Positions 1 to 8,489 of a stretch of 64,000 nt of DNA are shown here, one piece after another; the stretch's first letter is position 1; each line of letters starts with the position of its first letter. The translations under genes were made by a program, and so were the position numbers. The notes beneath the pieces are model-generated. The model was not told the origin of the DNA. It did no database searches and was given only the letters and a program-made list of their open reading frames with translations. The stretch is from Pseudomonadota bacterium (lineage in GTDB: Bacteria > Pseudomonadota > Gammaproteobacteria > Burkholderiales > Burkholderiaceae_B): assembly GCA_023440825.1 (NCBI GenBank), contig JAEXRL010000018.1, forward strand, positions 62,001 through 126,000, read 5' to 3'.

Positions 1-186
1 CTGATTGGTGAAATCGACTTCGCCACCCAGAATAAAACTAATCAGGGGCATAATGATATCTTTGACCAAAGAGTCGATGATTTTGCCAAAAGCGGCACCA
101 ATAATGACCCCGACAGCAAGATCCATCATATTGCCTTTTACGGCAAATTCCCGAAACTCCTGTAGAAAACCACGCGCTTTATTCAT
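1..186 (-). CDS. mscL: Large-conductance mechanosensitive channel MscL (5' part only)
   Basis: MscL is an inner-membrane channel that opens under high membrane tension and releases solutes during hypo-osmotic shock. The 62 residues present begin [19 protein letters not shown] and continue with [20 protein letters not shown], the N-terminal amphipathic helix and first membrane helix of the family. The rest of the gene lies beyond the left edge of the window, so about half of the usual 135-150 residues is missing here. ATG at 184-186 fits the family N-terminus. Neighbouring mscL to petABC is common in Bordetella relatives (family knowledge). Confidence 0.93.
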   Translation of the reverse strand, partial: MNKARGFLQEFREFAVKGNMMDLAVGVIIGAAFGKIIDSLVKDIIMPLISFILGGEVDFTNQ

Positions 187-297
187 ATAGTCACCTTTTA
201 ATAATCAAGCTAAACCGAGTATCCCCTTTGGTCATATACTGCAACCGTGCACTCGTACCCTAGCGGGCAAATGTAAGAATACTCGAAGGAGCCGGGA

Positions 298-348
298 ATG
301 CACATGGGTTTTTGCAAGATGTTTCACCCCTTGGTGCGAACAGCCTAA
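298..348 (+). other. Possible 16-codon leader ORF before the LysR gene
   Basis: An ATG at 298 follows a strong GAAGGAG ribosome binding site and reads 16 codons (MHMGFCKMFHPLVRTA) to TAA at 346-348, 17 bases before the LysR ATG at 366. The LysR start itself has only a weak ribosome site. The short ORF could couple translation to the regulator, or the arrangement could be chance. Protein-level evidence cannot be judged from so short a sequence. Confidence 0.25.
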
Positions 349-365
349 AAAGCGCGAATAAAGCC

Positions 366-1280
366 ATGTCCTTACATTTTGATTTTATAGATCTGCGACT
401 CGTTACCTACATCGCTGAAGAGCAAAGCATGACGCGTGCCGCCAGTCGCGTGTTTTTATCTTTGCCGGCGGCCAGTTTACGCATCAAGAACTTAGAGCAG
501 TCTATTGGCACGACCTTGTTCGACCGTAGTGCTCAAGGCATACGCTTGCGTCCGGCAGGTGAGGCATTTTTACACCATGCACGGCAAGTGCTTGGACAGG
601 TGGAGTTGTTGCGCGCCGATTTACAGGAATATACCCAGGGTATTAAAGGGCATGTACGCATACAGGCAAACACCACTGCTATTACCGAGTACTTACCCCA
701 GGTCTTGAGTCAGTATCTCAGTCAGTGGGCTGACGTGAATATAGACTTGAAAGAGCGCTCCAGTACCGACATTGTACGAGCCGTAAGTAACGGCATGACG
801 GATATAGGCATTGTGGCCGGCTCGGTAAACACAGACGGTTTGCATACTTTGCCCTATCACCAGGACAGTTTGGTGCTGGTGGTTTCTCGGCAGCATCCTT
901 TGGCTAAGCAATCACGGGTGTCGTTTGAGTCGTGCCTGGATTACAACTACATTGTTTTGGACGAAAGCACGGCTATTCATTCTTTTTTGGGCCAGCTCAC
1001 CCGCGCTCTAAATCAGCCATTGCGTATACGTATACAGGTGGGCAATTTTGAGGCGGCTTGCCGTATGGTGGCCGCCAACGTTGGCGTCTCAGTGTTGCCC
1101 GAGTCCTCGGCGCGACGCCATGCTAAAAATCTGCCCATACACTTGGTGCAACTGGATAACGACTGGGCTTTACGTCATCTCACCATCTGTATGCGCGCCA
1201 AGGACGGTTTGCCCCATTACACCCAAGAGCTAATTGCCTTACTCCAAGAAGACGCACAGCGCCCCTTGCTGGATGTTTAG
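366..1280 (+). CDS. LysR-family transcriptional regulator
   Basis: A 304-residue LysR-type regulator. The N-terminal winged helix (about residues 5-65) contains the typical MTRAASRVFLSLPAASLRIK recognition region and LFDRSAQGIRLRPAGE. The rest is the periplasmic-binding-like effector domain (PQVLSQYLSQWADVNIDLKE). I chose ATG 366 (MSLHFDFIDLRLV) because it matches the usual LysR start; an upstream in-frame TTG at 312 would add 18 residues without a ribosome site. It runs convergently into the acyl-CoA dehydrogenase operon, and its stop overlaps the end of the CoA-transferase remnant. It may regulate that operon, but this is inference. Confidence 0.9.
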   Translation: MSLHFDFIDLRLVTYIAEEQSMTRAASRVFLSLPAASLRIKNLEQSIGTTLFDRSAQGIRLRPAGEAFLHHARQVLGQVELLRADLQEYTQGIKGHVRIQANTTAITEYLPQVLSQYLSQWADVNIDLKERSSTDIVRAVSNGMTDIGIVAGSVNTDGLHTLPYHQDSLVLVVSRQHPLAKQSRVSFESCLDYNYIVLDESTAIHSFLGQLTRALNQPLRIRIQVGNFEAACRMVAANVGVSVLPESSARRHAKNLPIHLVQLDNDWALRHLTICMRAKDGLPHYTQELIALLQEDAQRPLLDV

Positions 1281-1461
1281 CACACGCCCAGTTGCTGTAA
1301 CTGGGATTGATCGTTAGCTGAATAACCCAGCTCCGACAAAATACTGCGCGTGTGTTGCCCCAGGCTGGGAATGGCGCCCATTTTTGCCTCAAATGCTGAG
1401 TTGGTGCCAGGAGGTAAAAAGGCCGGCAAGGGCCCCACGGAGCTGGCTAGCTGTGTTTGTC
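1277..1461 (-). pseudogene. C-terminal remnant of a CaiB/BaiF CoA-transferase
   Basis: Directly after the MaoC-like gene, one minus-strand frame reads without a stop for about 58 codons and ends in TAA at 1277. Its protein (MGAIPSLGQHTRSILSELGY, then about 15 residues ending GVC) is the standard tail of class III CoA-transferases, compare GEHSDEVLTELG in the intact gene at 56859. There is no start and the other roughly 340 residues are absent. A TGA opens the frame at the junction with the upstream gene, so this looks like the scar of a deletion. The lost gene would have completed an ACDH / PrpD / MaoC / CoA-transferase operon. Family assignment rests on the tail motif only. Confidence 0.65.
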
Positions 1462-1464
1462 ATG

Positions 1465-2304
1465 TCAGACGCGCTCCTTAAGATACAGTTCAGCCTTTTG
1501 CGCTTGAGTGCCGTCTTGCTGCGCCCATAGCTCCAGCTCATTGGTCTGGCGCTCACGTCCTTCAAGATGAAAGGTGTCAGGGCAGATCAGGGGGCGTAGA
1601 CCACGGTAATTGAACTGTGTAGGTTCGTGCTCAGGGAAATGAGCGAGTGCGCTGTGCAGTAAAAGGGTCGCAATCATGGGGCCATGCACTACCAGGCCTG
1701 GATAGCCTTCTTGCTGCGTGCTATAGGGATCATCGTAGTGAATACGGTGACCATTAAAGGTGACGGCCGAATAGCGAAAGAGTAATACAGGATCTGGCTG
1801 TATGCTGCGTGTCCATTGTGCGCTGGGCGCGAGCTCTGTGCCGTCTAGCTTGGGTGGCCCTGCTTGTCGATATACGATGTCTTGTTCCTCTTCCAGCATC
1901 AGCACATCGTCTTGAAGATAGCGATGCAGCAGTGTGACAAATAGCAAAGAGCCTGTACGACCGGCCTTTTCTGTAATGGTCTGGATCGTAGTATGACGCT
2001 CTGCCACATGAGCTACGCGCAAAGCATGAAAAAAGCGCACGCGGCCACCGGCCCACATCCGGTTGCGTCCGAGTGCTGGAGGCATAAAGCGTCCCAGTGC
2101 GGGGTGTCCATCAGGGCCGATTTCCTCGGGGCCCACAGGCTGGATAAAAAAAGCCCAGTGCCATAAGGCGGGTAAGGCATCCCCAGATGTCAGCGGCGCG
2201 TGCCCAAAGGTGGCCGCCATTCGATTCACTAAAATAGGGTCCAAGGTATCGTGGACACGCTCTTCACGTCCTAGCCAGGTATCCCAGTTGGGCTCAGTTT
2301 GCAT
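1465..2304 (-). CDS. MaoC/FAS1-like acyl-CoA dehydratase (mesaconyl-CoA hydratase type)
   Basis: A 279-residue double-hotdog protein. The first half carries the N-terminal dehydratase domain typical of HTD2 and mesaconyl-C4-CoA hydratases (NRMWAGGRVRFFHALRV, EKAGRTGSLLFVTLLH, EEEQDIVYR). The second half has the hydratase-like SAVTFNGHRIHYDDPYSTQ and PGLVVHGPMIATLLL motifs. It probably hydrates an unsaturated or branched dicarboxylic acyl-CoA. I chose ATG 2304 (MQTEPNWDTW), which overlaps the end of the upstream PrpD-like gene by 11 bases, over a start 24 bases upstream. The next gene in the operon survives only as the CoA-transferase remnant. The exact substrate is not readable. Confidence 0.82.
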   Translation of the reverse strand: MQTEPNWDTWLGREERVHDTLDPILVNRMAATFGHAPLTSGDALPALWHWAFFIQPVGPEEIGPDGHPALGRFMPPALGRNRMWAGGRVRFFHALRVAHVAERHTTIQTITEKAGRTGSLLFVTLLHRYLQDDVLMLEEEQDIVYRQAGPPKLDGTELAPSAQWTRSIQPDPVLLFRYSAVTFNGHRIHYDDPYSTQQEGYPGLVVHGPMIATLLLHSALAHFPEHEPTQFNYRGLRPLICPDTFHLEGRERQTNELELWAQQDGTQAQKAELYLKERV

Positions 2305-3688
2305 GATGGTTCTCCGTGTGCGTGGCATGGAGCAGAGAAATTCGTTGAGACTGGGGTAGTCTCCAGGCGAAGTCTAATAAGGCATCGGCTGATACGCCAG
2401 AGTGCCCGGCACGTTCACCATATTGGTGCAAGCGGCGGACTTTATCGCTTAATTCTGCCCGGCTTAGGGTATTGCCTGGGTCTCCCTTGGGCTCATCGAC
2501 GCGTGCCTGTAGCAGGCGTCCGTCCCGAGTTTGCACACTGACTTTGCCCAACCAGCGTTGTGGGTAAACCTGGTCCACCTCCGCATCGAGTTGCATACTG
2601 ACTCGCTGCCCAAAGGCGTGCAGCTCAGGATTATGCAGCGCATGTTCGTCAAAGTGCTCTAGGTCAGCACAATCAAACAAGGCAATCAGCCCTAATACGG
2701 TGGGCATGGAAAACTTCGATTGATGCACACTGTGTGGTGCAGTCACAGGCCCCAACACATCGAGTGCCGCCTGATGCACATGGGCCTGCACCCATTCAAT
2801 ATCGTTTGCTTGCAACTGATGCGTGTGCATGATTGCCTGTAAGGCGTCGGCCGCAGGGTGGGTGTGGCGACAGGAAGCATGGAACTTAAATGAGGTCTCC
2901 AGTACCGTCCAGCGAGTACCTAAACCGTCCAGCAATTTTTCCGGCTGAGCATCGCGTGACATGCCCGCGGCCATCCCTTGCGGTCCTTCTAGTATCCGGC
3001 TGGCTCCGGTTAGCCCTGCCTGAGCATAGTAGGCGGCACTTAAGCCGGTACTGGCTGCATGCGATGTGTGAATTTGTTTTGAGTCCGCGGCGTCGCGTAA
3101 AAACTCCCATAGCCCAGCGGCCTGAGTGCCTGCGGTGCCAAAGGCGTGCAGCATTTGTTCGGGATTCAGTTTTAGCAGTCGTCCTACAGCAGCGGCGGCA
3201 GCCAGACCGCCGGCTGTCGCGGTCGTATGAAAGACCTGATAGTGGCTGCGCCCGAGAAACTCGCCTACGCGTATTCCGACCTCATACCCAGCCACCACTG
3301 CGGTTAACAACTCAGCGCCTGTGGCCTGTACATCTTGCGCGGCCGCCAAGGCGGCTGGAAAGACCACTGCGGCTGGGTGAAAGACCGAGCCATTGTGTAC
3401 GTCGTCCTGCTCGACCACGTGGGCTGCTGCGGCATTCACCTGCGCGGCGAACAGAGGCGAAGTGTGACTGTTCTGCACCAGATTTTCAGCACGTCCGCCT
3501 GTCGGACCGAACTGCTGCGCTTGCTGGTTGATCAGTTGCACGGCAGGCGAGCGGGCACCCGCATAGATAGAGGCCAGCGTGTCGGCCAACAACTCCTGAG
3601 TGCGTGCAATGACCTGCGGGGGGATATCGGCGTAGTTTAGCGTGGCCGCAAAACGTGCTAATTCGCGGCTGTAAGCGGGTTCAGTCAT
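2294..3688 (-). CDS. MmgE/PrpD family protein
   Basis: A 464-residue member of the MmgE/PrpD family (2-methylcitrate dehydratase, cis-aconitate decarboxylase, iminodisuccinate epimerase and relatives). The all-helical N-terminal domain holds the family signature EQDDVHNGSVFHPAAVVFPA near residues 93-112. The later CRHTHPAADAL segment is also typical. It is the second gene of a minus-strand operon, 12 bases after the acyl-CoA dehydrogenase gene and overlapping the MaoC-like gene by 11 bases. The setting suggests an acid that becomes a CoA thioester, but the substrate cannot be assigned because the family covers several reactions. Confidence 0.88.
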   Translation of the reverse strand: MTEPAYSRELARFAATLNYADIPPQVIARTQELLADTLASIYAGARSPAVQLINQQAQQFGPTGGRAENLVQNSHTSPLFAAQVNAAAAHVVEQDDVHNGSVFHPAAVVFPAALAAAQDVQATGAELLTAVVAGYEVGIRVGEFLGRSHYQVFHTTATAGGLAAAAAVGRLLKLNPEQMLHAFGTAGTQAAGLWEFLRDAADSKQIHTSHAASTGLSAAYYAQAGLTGASRILEGPQGMAAGMSRDAQPEKLLDGLGTRWTVLETSFKFHASCRHTHPAADALQAIMHTHQLQANDIEWVQAHVHQAALDVLGPVTAPHSVHQSKFSMPTVLGLIALFDCADLEHFDEHALHNPELHAFGQRVSMQLDAEVDQVYPQRWLGKVSVQTRDGRLLQARVDEPKGDPGNTLSRAELSDKVRRLHQYGERAGHSGVSADALLDFAWRLPQSQRISLLHATHTENHHAN

Positions 3689-3700
3689 GCAAATACCTTT

Positions 3701-4861
3701 TTAAAAAGAACGGGGCAGCCCTAAGACGTGCTCGGCGATATAAGACAGAATCAGGTTAGTTGAGATCGGCGCTACTTGGTATAAGCGGGTTTCTCGAAAC
3801 TTACGCTCCACATCGTACTCAGTGGCGAAACCAAAGCCGCCATGAAACTGCAGGCATGCATTGGCGGCCTCCCACGAGGCGTCGGCCGCTAAAAGCTTAG
3901 CCATATTCGCTTGGGCGCCGCAGTTTTGCTGTGTATCAAAAAGTCGGCAGGCCTCAAAGCGCATCAGGTCAGCCGCCTCCAGATTAATGTGGGCACGTGC
4001 AATAGGAAACTGGACTCCCTGATTTTGGCCAATCGGGCGCCCAAATACGACGCGTTCTTTAGCGTAAGCTGATACTTTGTCGATAAACCAGCGTCCATCT
4101 CCAATACATTCTGCAGCGATCAAGGCGCGTTCCGCATTCAGGCCATCCAGGATGTAACGAAAGCCCATACCCTCCTCGCCAATCAGGTTTTCCGCGGGAA
4201 TTTCCAGATTGTCGAAAAACAGTTCATTGGTTTCATGGTTCACCATATTGGGGATAGGGCGCACCGTCATGCCATGCTGCACGGCGTGATGCAAGTCGAC
4301 CAGAAAAATCGACAGGCCCAGTGACTTCTTTTTAACTTGATCCAGTGGGGTGGTGCGTGCCAGTAAAATCATCAAGTCCGAATGTTGCACGCGTGAGATC
4401 CACACTTTTTGGCCATTAATAACGTAACGGTCGCCCTTGCGTTCTGCTGTGGTCTTGAGTTGTGTGGTGTCCGTGCCTGTGCTGGGCTCGGTGACTCCCA
4501 TAGATTGCAAGCGCAGCTCTCCACTGGCGATACGTGGCAAGTACAGCCGTTTTTGTTCTTCTGAGCCGTGTCGTAACAGCGTGCCCATATTGTACATTTG
4601 GCCATGACATGCCCCGGAGTTGCCGCCACTGCGGTTAATCTCTTCCATGATGATGGAGGCCTCGGTCAGGCCTAAACCCGACCCACCGTACTCTTCAGGA
4701 ATCAGTGCTGCCAGCCAGCCTGCTTCGGTCAGTGCGGTCACGAACTGCTCGGGGTACCCACGCTGCTCATCGACCGAGCGAAAATAGTCGCTTGGAAACT
4801 GTGCACATAAATCACGTATGGCGTCTCGCAAATCCTGATAGTGGTTCCCTGTGTGGGCCAT
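3701..4861 (-). CDS. Acyl-CoA dehydrogenase
   Basis: A 386-residue FAD-dependent acyl-CoA dehydrogenase that would oxidise an acyl-CoA to the 2-enoyl-CoA. It shows the middle-domain signature GVTEPSTGTDTTQLKTTAE, VINGQKVWISR, and the C-terminal QFHGGFGFATEYDVERKFRE with QVAPISTNLILSYIAEHVLG. ATG 4861 is chosen because AAGGAAAAGG lies just upstream; another ATG 36 bases earlier would add 12 unconserved residues. It is the first gene of the minus-strand operon with the PrpD-like and MaoC-like genes. The natural substrate is not known. Confidence 0.92.
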   Translation of the reverse strand: MAHTGNHYQDLRDAIRDLCAQFPSDYFRSVDEQRGYPEQFVTALTEAGWLAALIPEEYGGSGLGLTEASIIMEEINRSGGNSGACHGQMYNMGTLLRHGSEEQKRLYLPRIASGELRLQSMGVTEPSTGTDTTQLKTTAERKGDRYVINGQKVWISRVQHSDLMILLARTTPLDQVKKKSLGLSIFLVDLHHAVQHGMTVRPIPNMVNHETNELFFDNLEIPAENLIGEEGMGFRYILDGLNAERALIAAECIGDGRWFIDKVSAYAKERVVFGRPIGQNQGVQFPIARAHINLEAADLMRFEACRLFDTQQNCGAQANMAKLLAADASWEAANACLQFHGGFGFATEYDVERKFRETRLYQVAPISTNLILSYIAEHVLGLPRSF

Positions 4862-5293
4862 AGCTACCTTTTCCTTGGTTTTTAGTGTGGTATTCAATGC
4901 TAGTACTGTGCCGCAGATGTAAGCGTAGAGCTATTGGGTATTCACTAAGGGGGGCTTTTGCTTTGTAAAAGTAGCGGTGTGTGCTTGGTTTTTTGTGTTT
5001 TTTGCTCGCGCAATCTCATTTCTATCTCTGGATACGCGGTGTTTTTGTAATCTGTATGACAGTAGGGGCAGAAGTTTCGTATACTTATAAATTGGCACAA
5101 ATCTGACACTGTACAAAGTGCGTCGTGGCGGCAGTCTTTGCCAGCCGCATTAGCAGCTTTGCCTTAAGCCTTCTGGCCCCTGTTAACGGGCAGCCCAAGG
5201 CTTGCTAGGCTTAAAAGCCCTGTATCAGGTCAGCGCCAAACCGTTTTTTATTAAGGTAAGTCAAAGTCAGCCGCAGCTTTACCAACGCAGACT

Positions 5294-5322
5294 ACCCCTG
5301 AATGGGTGAGCAACGTTATAAT
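5294..5322 (+). promoter_or_regulatory. Candidate petA promoter
   Basis: A perfect TATAAT at 5317-5322 lies about 80 bases upstream of the petA ATG. The matching -35 position (5294-5299) is poor (ACCCCT), so the promoter may depend on an activator. Placement is by motif only. Confidence 0.4.
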
Positions 5323-5341
5323 ACGGCGCTAATGAATTACA

Positions 5342-5363
5342 TACCCTTGTTAATAAAAGGGTA
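5342..5363 (+). repeat. Inverted repeat in the petA leader
   Basis: TACCCTT (5342-5348) and AAGGGTA (5357-5363) form a perfect 7-base inverted repeat around an 8-base AT-rich loop, about 40 bases before the petA ATG. There is no T-tract. It could be an operator or a leader hairpin that affects expression of the bc1 operon. Confidence 0.35.
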
Positions 5364-5403
5364 ATCAGCCTGTTTTGACGGGCGTCGACAAGGATGCACT
5401 TGA

Positions 5404-6045
5404 ATGAGTCACGATAAGTTATCTACTGATACTGGCGCGATTGACCCCAATCTGCCGCCTGATCCATCGCGCCGCACCTGGGTCGCTACCGCCTGTGCTT
5501 TAGGCGGTGTCGCGGGTGTGGGTACTGCCGTTCCTTTCGTCAGCTCTTTTGCGCCTTCTGAAAAGGCCAAAGCTGCCGGAGCACCTGTCGAGGTCGATAT
5601 TTCATCGCTGGCGCCAGGCGAACTGCGTACTGTTGAGTGGCGTGGTAAGCCGGTTTGGATCATGCACCGTACCGAACCGCAAATCACCGAGCTGCCCAAG
5701 CTCGATAGCCAGTTGGCCGACCCTAATTCCGATCGTCCAGGATACACACCACCGTACGCGAAGAACAATTACCGTTCACGCCGCCCGGAAATTTTTGTCT
5801 GTATTGGCATATGCACCCACTTGGGCTGCTCACCGACTCCCCACTTAGCAACCGGTGCAGGCCCAGGCTTGCCCGCCGATTGGGAAGGGGGCTTTTTATG
5901 CCCGTGCCACGGCTCTACTTTTGATTTGGCTGGTCGCGTCTTCCGCAATAAGCCTGCCCCCGATAACCTTGAGATTCCTCCTTACGAATTCTCAGCGGAC
6001 GGCACGCGCGTCATTATTGGCGTAGATGAAACTCACCCAGCCTAA
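5404..6045 (+). CDS. petA: Ubiquinol-cytochrome c reductase, Rieske iron-sulfur subunit
   Basis: The 213-residue Rieske protein of the cytochrome bc1 complex passes electrons from ubiquinol to cytochrome c1. The 2Fe-2S ligands are visible in C137-T-H-L-G-C142 and C166-P-C-H169-G. The N-terminus has a twin-arginine motif (SRRTW, residues 22-26) followed by one membrane helix (about 28-48), as expected for Tat export with a retained anchor. The start has AAGGA upstream. It is the first gene of petABC, 50 bases before petB. Confidence 0.98.
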   Translation: MSHDKLSTDTGAIDPNLPPDPSRRTWVATACALGGVAGVGTAVPFVSSFAPSEKAKAAGAPVEVDISSLAPGELRTVEWRGKPVWIMHRTEPQITELPKLDSQLADPNSDRPGYTPPYAKNNYRSRRPEIFVCIGICTHLGCSPTPHLATGAGPGLPADWEGGFLCPCHGSTFDLAGRVFRNKPAPDNLEIPPYEFSADGTRVIIGVDETHPA

Positions 6046-6095
6046 ACCGGCTGTGACCTAACACCGTATTCAACAAAGATAGAAGGAGCCGTTTC

Positions 6096-7484
6096 ATGGC
6101 TGGCGAGAAAACCGTCGAAACGACAGGACTCTTAGGATGGATAGACAGGCGCTTCCCCCTGACGTCCATGTACAAAGAGCATATGTCTGAATACTATGCT
6201 CCGAAGAACTTCAACTTTTGGTATTTCTTCGGCTCACTGGCACTGTTAGTGCTGGTTATCCAAATTGTCACCGGAATTTTTCTGGTAATGAACTACAAGC
6301 CCGACGCCAAGCTGGCGTTCGAGTCTGTGGAATACATCATGCGTGAAGTGCCCGGTGGCTGGATGATCCGCTACATGCACTCCACGGGGGCTTCCATGTT
6401 CTTTGTGGTGGTCTATCTGCACATGCTGCGTGGCCTGTTTTATGGCTCTTACCGTAAGCCTCGCGAGCTGGTGTGGATCTTCGGTGTCGCCATTTTCTTG
6501 TGCTTGATGGGCGAAGCTTTCTTCGGCTACCTCTTGCCTTGGGGACAAATGTCCTTCTGGGGAGCGCAGGTTATTGTTAACCTTTTTGCCGCTATCCCCC
6601 TGATTGGGCCTGATCTGGCTATTTTCATCCGTGGTGACTACGTTGTCTCCGACGCTACACTGAACCGCTTCTTTGCCTTGCACGTGATCGCTATCCCGCT
6701 GGTCATTCTGGGTCTGGTAGTGGCTCACTTGATTGCCCTGCACGAAGTGGGTTCTAACAACCCAGATGGCGTAGAGATCAAAGATGGTCCCAAAGATGCG
6801 CAAGGTCGTCCTCTAGATGGTATCCCTTTCCACCCTTATTACTCAGTGCATGACATCTTGGGTGTAGCGGGCTTCCTGATCATTTTCGCGGCGATTATGT
6901 TCTTCGCCCCTGAAATGGGTGGCTACTTCTTGGAGTACAACAACTTTATTCCTGCTGACGCCTTGAAGACACCTCCGCATATTGCTCCTGTCTGGTACTT
7001 CACGCCGTTTTATTCCATGTTGCGTGCAACGACTGACGACTTCACCTGGATCCTCACCGGAGCCTCTGTGTTCGCTGCAGTTGCCCTGTTCCTGCGTGGT
7101 AATCTGCAAGGAATATTCCGTATTGCCATCCCAGTAATTTTGCTGGTGGTAGCGGTGTCTTTCCGTGTTATCGATGCCAAATTCTGGGGTGTCGTAGCCA
7201 TGGGTGGCGCAGTGGTTATTCTGTTCTTCTTGCCTTGGCTCGATACCAGCCCCGTCAAGTCGATACGTTATCGTCCTACCTGGCACAAAGTGCTGTACGC
7301 GATTTTCATCGTCAACTTCGTGATTCTGGGCTATTTGGGTACACAGCCTCCTAACGATCTGTACAACCTGCTCAGTCAGATCGGTACAGTCATTTATCTG
7401 GCATTCTTCTTGTTAATGCCAGTCTGGAGCCGTCTGGGTACGTTCAAGCCTGTACCCGAGCGCGTGACCTTCCGCCCTCACTAG
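6096..7484 (+). CDS. petB: Cytochrome b of the bc1 complex
   Basis: This 462-residue integral membrane cytochrome b binds two b hemes and forms the quinol oxidation and reduction sites. Multiple membrane helices are clear. Heme-ligand His regions include MRYMHSTGASMFFVVVYLH and RFFALHVIAIPL. The Qo-site motif appears as PVWY near residue 298, not PEWY as in mitochondria; this variant is usual in beta- and gammaproteobacteria. AGAAGGAG precedes the start. It lies between petA and petC (14 bases) in the same operon. Confidence 0.98.
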   Translation: MAGEKTVETTGLLGWIDRRFPLTSMYKEHMSEYYAPKNFNFWYFFGSLALLVLVIQIVTGIFLVMNYKPDAKLAFESVEYIMREVPGGWMIRYMHSTGASMFFVVVYLHMLRGLFYGSYRKPRELVWIFGVAIFLCLMGEAFFGYLLPWGQMSFWGAQVIVNLFAAIPLIGPDLAIFIRGDYVVSDATLNRFFALHVIAIPLVILGLVVAHLIALHEVGSNNPDGVEIKDGPKDAQGRPLDGIPFHPYYSVHDILGVAGFLIIFAAIMFFAPEMGGYFLEYNNFIPADALKTPPHIAPVWYFTPFYSMLRATTDDFTWILTGASVFAAVALFLRGNLQGIFRIAIPVILLVVAVSFRVIDAKFWGVVAMGGAVVILFFLPWLDTSPVKSIRYRPTWHKVLYAIFIVNFVILGYLGTQPPNDLYNLLSQIGTVIYLAFFLLMPVWSRLGTFKPVPERVTFRPH

Positions 7485-7498
7485 ACAACACTTACGGA

Positions 7499-8353
7499 AT
7501 GACCATGATTAAAAAACTGCTTGGCGCTCTGGCATTATCTTTAAGCTGCTCGGTGGCCTTTGCCGCCGAATCCGGCTACCCCATTGAACGGGCGCCCGAC
7601 CGCATCAACAATATGGCCTCCTTGCAAAATGGTGCCAAATTGTTCGTGAACTACTGTTTAAACTGCCATAGCGCGAACGCTATGCGCTATAACGTACTGA
7701 CGCAAATCGGCTTGACCGATGAGGACATCAAGAAAAACTTGTTGTTTTCAGCGGATAAAGTCGGTGATCTCATGAAAATCGCTATGACGCGCGATATGGG
7801 TACAAAATGGTTTGGTGCAGCGCCACCGGATCTGTCCGTTATTGCTCGTGCTAAATCGGTTAACTTGGGACCATCAGGTACCGATTACATCTATACCTAC
7901 CTGCGTAGCTTTTACCGTGATGCATCGCGTCCTACAGGCTGGGATAACCTCGTGTTCCCTAGCGTAGGTATGCCACATGCTATGTGGGAGCAGCAGGGGC
8001 CTACAGGTCTTGAGCGTGAAACAATTGCTCAGGTCACCAAAGACGACGGCGCCAAGGAATGGGTGCGTACTGTAGCCAAGTACGATCCCGAGGGCTTTTC
8101 TACGATTAACTCAGAAGTTTTGCCCAATTACACAGGCAAAGCAGTTGAGCATGTGAAGTTAATGCCCGTGAATGCTAAACAGGCTGCCGCCTTCGACAAC
8201 GATGTGGCCGATCTGGCTAACTTTCTTGGCTGGATGGCAGAGCCCGCACAATTAACACGCAAGAAAATTGGTGTTGGCGTTATCTTGTTCCTGCTGGTGT
8301 TTTTCGGCGTTGCCTGGCGTCTGAATCGAGTTTTCTGGAAAGACGTTAAATAA
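7499..8353 (+). CDS. petC: Cytochrome c1
   Basis: This 284-residue membrane-anchored c-type cytochrome takes electrons from the Rieske protein and reduces soluble cytochrome c. It has a Sec signal peptide (residues 1-22, cut likely after AFA), one heme motif C53-L-N-C56-H57, a Met-rich region VGMPHAMWEQQG for the axial ligand, and a C-terminal anchor helix VGVILFLLVFFGVAWRLNRV. It is the last gene of petABC. A long hairpin separates it from sspA. Confidence 0.98.
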   Translation: MTMIKKLLGALALSLSCSVAFAAESGYPIERAPDRINNMASLQNGAKLFVNYCLNCHSANAMRYNVLTQIGLTDEDIKKNLLFSADKVGDLMKIAMTRDMGTKWFGAAPPDLSVIARAKSVNLGPSGTDYIYTYLRSFYRDASRPTGWDNLVFPSVGMPHAMWEQQGPTGLERETIAQVTKDDGAKEWVRTVAKYDPEGFSTINSEVLPNYTGKAVEHVKLMPVNAKQAAAFDNDVADLANFLGWMAEPAQLTRKKIGVGVILFLLVFFGVAWRLNRVFWKDVK

Positions 8354-8371
8354 AACGTTATCCTATGTTCA

Positions 8372-8401
8372 AGCAAGAAACTGCCTAGGCGGTTTCTTGC
8401 T
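8372..8401 (+). terminator. Long hairpin between petC and sspA
   Basis: AGCAAGAAACTGCC (8372-8385) pairs with GGCGGTTTCTTGCT (8388-8401), giving a stem of about 13 pairs with a tiny CTAG-type loop. No T-tract follows, so it may be a weak terminator, an attenuator or an mRNA-stabilising 3' structure. It would let petABC and sspAB be expressed at different levels. Confidence 0.5.
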
Positions 8402-8489
8402 GGCTGCATATACATCGCCAAATCACTTGGTCGCTGTTTCCTGAGCCTTGCGGCTCTTCTTTTTATTTCTACGACTGGAATCCCATACC

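Larger units (their letters stand above)
4862..5403. other. Divergent intergenic region before petA
   Basis: About 540 bases separate the acyl-CoA dehydrogenase start (minus) from petA (plus), and no gene is supported. The right part holds a likely petA promoter and a small hairpin, listed separately. The left part is AT-rich and should contain the promoter for the acyl-CoA dehydrogenase operon; I could not fix one convincingly. Confidence 0.6.

Noticed and set aside
2890..3640. Long plus-strand ORFs opposite the MmgE/PrpD gene
   Set aside because: They are antisense shadows of a well-supported gene, Arg-rich and without family motifs.
6246..7286. Minus-strand ORFs of 147-185 codons opposite petB
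   Set aside because: They mirror the codons of the highly conserved cytochrome b gene and show His/Gln/Asp-rich shadow composition.
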